A stretch of DNA of 9,918 nucleotides from CAZGSV01 sp964528605. GTDB taxonomy: Bacteria; Armatimonadota; Zipacnadia; CAZGSV01. Location: assembly GCA_964528605.1 (NCBI GenBank), contig CAZGSV010000116.1, forward strand, positions 1 through 9,918. The letters are read 5' to 3'. The notes under the pieces were generated by a model. The model did no database searches. It was given only the letters and a program-made list of their open reading frames with translations, and had not been told where the DNA came from. Shown piece by piece: positions 6,676 to 9,918 of this stretch (its first letter is position 1; the number at the start of each line of letters is the position of its first letter). The translations under genes were made by a program, and so were the position numbers.

Positions 6676-7344
6676 CTAGCGTAGCCCCAGTTCCGTGAGC
6701 GTCGCCTCGACGCGCTCGACTACGGCCCCCACAACGACGTCCACAAGGCGCTTGCCGAACTGCGCGTCGGCCTCCACGCAGTCTTCGGAGATGCGATGCA
6801 GGGCGCCGGGGAGGCTCAGGTTCTCCATCTTCACCAGTTCGGGGCGCAGGTAGAGCATCATCGAGGTCTCCTGCTTGCCCGCGTGCTCGATGCCGAGTTC
6901 GTTGGGGTAAACGTAGAACGGGTCCAGCACCATGACGCGCGTGTCCTGGTTCGCAGTCATGAACTCCTCCGCCACCCTCTTCAGCAAGACGCCTTGCACG
7001 TCGGGGTGGTGGCCGGTGAAGACCACGACCAGCCGGTAGCCGAGCGCGGCCAGTTTGCCGAGGATATCGCGGACCAACGTCGCGATCGTTTCCTCCTCCA
7101 GCAGTACCGATCCTTCGAAACCGACGTGTCCGCGCGTGCCCCAGAAGGTGGGGGGCAGAACCGCGCCGCCCGTGAGCGCGGCCACGCGCAGACACAACTC
7201 GTGGGCGTTGATCGCATCATAGCCGACAGGCAGGTGAAAGCCGTGATACTCGAGCGATCCAATCGGCACATAGACCAAGGACAACTCCTCGCGGGCGGCG
7301 ACGATGTCCTCCGTGAGCATCTCTTCGTATCTGATTTTCGGCAT
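6676..7344 (-). CDS. Creatininase-family hydrolase
   Basis: This 222-residue cytoplasmic protein is slightly shorter than the usual ~240-260 for the family. The metal-site signatures are visible: PIGSLEYHGFHLPVGYD (27-43, with Glu32, His34 and Asp43), FTGHHPD (109-115, with His112) and EHAGKQETSMMLYLRPELV (153-171, with His154 and Glu159). The family includes creatininase, the mycofactocin peptidase MftE and FAPy deformylases, all metal-dependent amide hydrolases, so the substrate cannot be named. The second motif departs from the common NGHGGN or NGHYEN form. GGAGGAG lies 7 nt before the ATG. The gene ends 77 nt from the convergent amidohydrolase gene; that gap has small GC-rich dyads but no clear terminator. 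Confidence 0.88.
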   Translation of the reverse strand: MPKIRYEEMLTEDIVAAREELSLVYVPIGSLEYHGFHLPVGYDAINAHELCLRVAALTGGAVLPPTFWGTRGHVGFEGSVLLEEETIATLVRDILGKLAALGYRLVVVFTGHHPDVQGVLLKRVAEEFMTANQDTRVMVLDPFYVYPNELGIEHAGKQETSMMLYLRPELVKMENLSLPGALHRISEDCVEADAQFGKRLVDVVVGAVVERVEATLTELGLR

Positions 7345-7449
7345 GGCCTGTCTCCTCCAGTCAGCCGGCTCCAGTCACGGTAGCACGCACGGTAGCGATC
7401 TCGCGTGCAGTCTGCGGGCGGCCTAGGTGTTCTTGGCGATCAGCGCGGT

Positions 7450-7478
7450 AGGCTAACCCGACGCGGAGCAAGATGCAA
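7450..7478 (-). promoter_or_regulatory. Weak promoter candidate upstream of the creatininase-family gene
   Basis: On the minus strand, TTGCAT (7473-7478) and TAGCCT (7450-7455) are spaced by 17 nt, about 105 nt before the creatininase ATG. The -10 matches only three of six positions. Between it and the gene lies a short direct repeat, CACGGTAGC at 7376-7384 and 7388-7396. Confidence 0.2.
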
Positions 7479-7482
7479 CGCC

Positions 7483-7504
7483 GCGCCGACCGGCGGTCCG
7501 GCGC
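7483..7504 (-). terminator. Strong GC hairpin after the transglutaminase gene
   Basis: The 22-nt element pairs GCGCCG with CGGCGC (6 bp), then three more pairs after a one-base bulge around a GCC loop. It starts about 40 nt past the stop of the transglutaminase gene and precedes the creatininase-family gene on the same strand. No T tract follows, so it may pause transcription or act as a factor-dependent end rather than a classic terminator. Confidence 0.3.
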
Positions 7505-7543
7505 TGTTATGGAGCCGTTGGACGGGTCGGCAGGAGGGCGGGG

Positions 7544-8830
7544 TCAGGGAGCCTGGCGACCTATGGGCTGGATCACCGGTGTGGAAAGGTAGAGGATAGG
7601 CATCGCGCCGGTTTCAGTGGTCAACCAGGGGATATAGTCGCTGCCGCAAGCCATGCCGGCACTGGGATCCACCTGTTGCCAACCCTTCCCCTCCACCAAC
7701 ACCTCGGCCCACACATGGCCGAATTGTCCATAGAGCCAACCGGCCACCTGCCGGCAGGGGACTCCCGCGGCCCTAGACAGGGTTACGAACAAGTCGGAGG
7801 AATCCCAGCACCGCCCAAATCCCTGCTGTAGAGCCTGTTTGACGCCGTAGCGCGATCCAACAACCGGACCGCCGTACTTCAGATGAAGACCGGGCATCAG
7901 CCAATCGAGCACCGCTTGCACCTTTTGCTCGGCGCTGGTCGCGCCAGCCGTGATTTCGCTCGCGAGCTGTTTCATCTGCGCATCATCGCTAGGCCACAAA
8001 GGCGTGGGACTGAGCAGAGCCTCATCGGGCTTGCGGTCAGTCGGCGTGCAGTTGAAGGCGCGGACCGTGATCTCCGCCGCCACTGTCACATATGGGATGC
8101 CGGCGTAGCGGGGGAGTTCTGGGAAAACGAAACGGCTGCAATCGCCTTCGGGAGTTTGCGCCTCGGGCGTAGGAGTGAACGCGTAGGTGGCCGCTTGGCC
8201 GTCAGCCGCAAGTGCGCGAAGGGTCAGCGCGTTGCCGCAGCGCAGGCTCTGCGACTTGGCAGCAATTTCGGCGGCAGTAGTCTCGTTCGCCGGTTGTGCT
8301 TTGTGTTCCAGTATCAGGTTGAAGAGGGTGTTGGTGACCATATAGTCACAGTCCTCAACCGGCGCCATCTCGAAGGTAACGTTATACGTGGCCTCCCACG
8401 GCACGAGGCCCAGGCTATAGGGCGCCATGCGCACCAGCCGAATATCGGGACAGACGAACTCGACTACCGTGGCGCCGTGCCGCAGACAGTACGCGGGGTT
8501 CGGCTTAGTGCTGCGAATGGCCTCGTACACAGTCGTCGCCTCGCGCTCATCGCCGCACTCGATCGTATTGACTTGCAGGTTCTTCCCGGCCACTCCGAAC
8601 ACGGTATTCGTCACCCCGGTGACGGTCACGCCGAGCTGCCCGCCAATCGCATCGGTTTGGGCCGGCGACGCGACAACGGAGGCCTGCACCTCCCATCCTG
8701 CCGGGAGAGGCGCGAATGGCACGTCATCGGCAACAGCACCCGCACCATGCATGACGATCACAAGTGCGCAGAGGGATAGGAGGGGGATGAGGACGCTCTT
8801 GCGGCGACGTGTAAGCATCGGTTCCGTCAT
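7544..8830 (-). CDS. Exported transglutaminase-like protein
   Basis: This 428-residue protein begins with a signal peptide: RRRK (8-11), then a hydrophobic stretch (13-28), with likely cleavage at AVA-DD (34-35). The C-terminal ~120 residues form a transglutaminase-like (papain-fold) domain. Its triad is visible: Cys341 in GFGRCWDSSD, His372 in GHVWAEV and Asp388 in QQVDPSAG. Bacterial members usually act as proteases or amidases rather than protein cross-linkers. The ~290-residue N-terminal region has no motif I recognise but contains seven cysteines, suggesting a disulfide-bonded domain. An in-frame TGA five codons upstream limits the start to this ATG or the one four codons later; AGGAG is 15 nt away, which is rather far. 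Codirectional neighbours lie 199 nt and 210 nt away, so it is probably transcribed separately. Confidence 0.82.
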   Translation of the reverse strand: MTEPMLTRRRKSVLIPLLSLCALVIVMHGAGAVADDVPFAPLPAGWEVQASVVASPAQTDAIGGQLGVTVTGVTNTVFGVAGKNLQVNTIECGDEREATTVYEAIRSTKPNPAYCLRHGATVVEFVCPDIRLVRMAPYSLGLVPWEATYNVTFEMAPVEDCDYMVTNTLFNLILEHKAQPANETTAAEIAAKSQSLRCGNALTLRALAADGQAATYAFTPTPEAQTPEGDCSRFVFPELPRYAGIPYVTVAAEITVRAFNCTPTDRKPDEALLSPTPLWPSDDAQMKQLASEITAGATSAEQKVQAVLDWLMPGLHLKYGGPVVGSRYGVKQALQQGFGRCWDSSDLFVTLSRAAGVPCRQVAGWLYGQFGHVWAEVLVEGKGWQQVDPSAGMACGSDYIPWLTTETGAMPILYLSTPVIQPIGRQAP

Positions 8831-8861
8831 CTTAGTCGCTCGTCACTCCTGACCTGCCGGT

Positions 8862-8882
8862 TGATAAGGCGGTACCCTATCA
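8862..8882. promoter_or_regulatory. Imperfect dyad upstream of the transglutaminase gene (operator candidate)
   Basis: TGATA and TATCA are perfect 5-bp outer arms of a 21-bp element with seven of ten symmetric positions matching. It lies 31-52 nt before the transglutaminase ATG, where a repressor or activator would bind. The rest of 8831-9040 shows no gene. Confidence 0.25.
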
Positions 8883-9040
8883 GAGACTGCCACCGTGAGC
8901 CACCGGGGACGCCTGACGAGGCGCGCATCACTAGGCCTTCAAGATCGTGCATCCCGCTGCGACTTCGTCTCCGTGACTTCGTTCATAAGTCCCACTTTGC
9001 GGCGCAAAGGTTACTGAATCCTGGGCCGATTGCGGCTTGT

Positions 9041-9727
9041 CTACAGGCGAGCCAGCACGCGCTCGACGAGCGTGCGGCGGCGCCGCGCGAATCGGTCGGT
9101 GCCCCGCGCCCGCGCCAGATAGCGCTCGCACGGCTCGGCGGCGTAGTGGAGTTCGGCCTGGGCACCCCGCGCGGCAATCTCGCTCAATGCCAGCAGCGTC
9201 CAGAAGAAGGGGAATGTCCTCCACCTTCCGTCGTCGTTTCGGTGTGCCTTAAGCGTTCGCATGCCGGCGGCAAGCCATTGCTCGCGGTCAACCGCCGCCA
9301 AGCCGCCGACGGCCAGGTGCCGCCAGAGCGCGACCGTGCAGCGAGCGCAGCAGTACATCCCCGCGGCCGCATCCCTTGACGACGTCAGGCGTTGCGCCAT
9401 TCCCTCACTGGCGCGCTCGAGCGCCGCGCGCACCTCTCCCTGCGACACCTTGAGCAGGATGAGAGCGCGGCAGGCCTCCTCGCCCAGAATGTGCCGGGCG
9501 GCCGCGGAGGACGCCGCCTGCTCGCCGGTGAAGAGGCGGATACTGGTGCGCATTTCCTCAGCCGTCGGTGCGAACATGCCGGCGTACGCGCCCGGTTTGC
9601 CCTGGCGGGCCGCGATCCACAGGGCGACCTGCTCGCGCTCTTTGCGCGGGATCGTGCGGTTGAAGAAGAACTCCTCGTTCACGGCGTCAAGCGTGGCGCT
9701 TAAGCTGTTCGGGTGTACTAGTGACAT
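9041..9727 (-). CDS. Unrecognised helical protein with a toroid-like repeat motif
   Basis: This 228-residue soluble protein is without a family name I can give. It is mostly alpha-helical, with no signal peptide or membrane segment. Residues 124-183 stand out. A Cys-rich, helical CCARCTVALWRHLAVGG (126-142) is followed by a helix and then HRNDDGRWRTFPFFWTLLAL (162-181). An N-D-D-G-R-W turn followed by a helix resembles the QW-type repeats of alpha/alpha-toroid proteins such as terpene cyclases and prenyltransferases. Only one repeat is clear, so an enzymatic role is not supported. The C-terminus is Arg-rich. AGGAGG lies 5-6 nt before the ATG, which makes the start secure. It starts 34 nt after the stop of the preceding partial gene, so the two are probably co-transcribed. 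Confidence 0.7.
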   Translation of the reverse strand: MSLVHPNSLSATLDAVNEEFFFNRTIPRKEREQVALWIAARQGKPGAYAGMFAPTAEEMRTSIRLFTGEQAASSAAARHILGEEACRALILLKVSQGEVRAALERASEGMAQRLTSSRDAAAGMYCCARCTVALWRHLAVGGLAAVDREQWLAAGMRTLKAHRNDDGRWRTFPFFWTLLALSEIAARGAQAELHYAAEPCERYLARARGTDRFARRRRTLVERVLARL

Positions 9728-9761
9728 GCGTTCCTCCTAACCGTGCCGCGGCCGGCAGCAC

Positions 9762-9917
9762 TCAACTGCTGATGGGTCGGGTGCCCCGGAAGGCGTGTGG
9801 AGGCGGGTTCACGAGGCGGGTGAACTCCTCCCCGTTCGCTTCGAGCATCTTCAGTTTCTTCAACAACAGCCGGACGAGCCATTGCTTCACCGGTGTCGCT
9901 CCGCCCAGGCGCCGATT
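9762..9917 (-). CDS. C-terminal 51 residues of an unrecognised protein (cut by the window end)
   Basis: The minus-strand frame is open from the window edge to a TGA at 9762-9764. It encodes 51 residues that look like real protein: a basic amphipathic helix (PVKQWLVRLLLKKLKMLEAN), then GEEFTRLVNPPPHAFRG and a short tail. I do not recognise the family. The stop is 34 nt before the ATG of the helical protein, consistent with an operon. The L-G-G-x-T-P element near the edge loosely recalls transposase C-termini, but the tail does not fit, so I make no such call. Confidence 0.55.
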   Translation of the reverse strand, partial: NRRLGGATPVKQWLVRLLLKKLKMLEANGEEFTRLVNPPPHAFRGTRPISS

Positions 9918-9918
9918 G

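Noticed and set aside
7883..8779. Plus-strand 298-codon frame opposite the transglutaminase gene
   Set aside because: It is the antisense of a gene with an intact signal peptide and catalytic triad; its composition is typical of a shadow frame.
8995..9009. CTTTGC-GGC-GCAAAG hairpin after the helical-protein gene
   Set aside because: The 6-bp stem has no T tract on the relevant strand, so it is not convincing as a terminator.
9762..9917. Transposase C-terminus at the right edge
   Set aside because: The L-G-G-x-T-P match alone is weak. The ~35 residues after it do not fit the transposase pattern, and no inverted repeat is visible.

Overview
This window reads as high-GC chromosomal DNA from an environmental bacterium. 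It has strong AGGAGG-type ribosome binding sites and compact genes. A degradative gene set is present: a secreted parallel beta-helix protein, an acetylxylan-esterase-like hydrolase, a DUF1080/3-keto-disaccharide hydrolase-type protein, an amidohydrolase and a creatininase-family protein. This mix is common in Armatimonadota, Planctomycetota, Hydrogenedentota and Lentisphaerota genomes. The assignment is inference from gene content; no rRNA or tRNA is present to fix the lineage.

Layout. Positions 1-855 (+) hold the 3' end of a large extracellular beta-helix protein with a jelly-roll-like C-terminal domain. Convergent to it is an exported alpha/beta hydrolase (905-2206, -). Next on the minus strand is a two-gene unit, a class I SAM methyltransferase (3173-4060) overlapping by 23 nt a GNAT acetyltransferase (2374-3195). 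Its roughly 490-nt upstream region is not empty. It holds a sigma70-like promoter, a 22-codon ORF with a strong Shine-Dalgarno, a 6-bp hairpin and a 10-bp stem followed by a T-rich stretch, arranged like an attenuator leader. Divergent from this are a DUF1080 protein (4548-5180, +) with a good intrinsic terminator, then an amidohydrolase (5315-6598, +). Convergent to that come a creatininase-family hydrolase (6676-7344, -), an exported Cys-rich transglutaminase-like protein (7544-8830, -), an unrecognised helical protein with a toroid-like motif (9041-9727, -) and the C-terminus of another unrecognised protein (9762-9917, -) that probably shares its operon.

How the genes may work together. 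The beta-helix protein, the hydrolase, the DUF1080 protein, the amidohydrolase and the creatininase-family enzyme fit uptake and breakdown of plant or microbial carbohydrates and their modified derivatives. They lie in separate, often convergent units, so they form a neighbourhood rather than one operon. The methyltransferase-GNAT pair is a separate two-enzyme modification unit of unknown substrate. I see no CRISPR array, insertion sequence, tRNA or origin. The most interesting non-coding signal is the candidate attenuated leader at 4061-4356.
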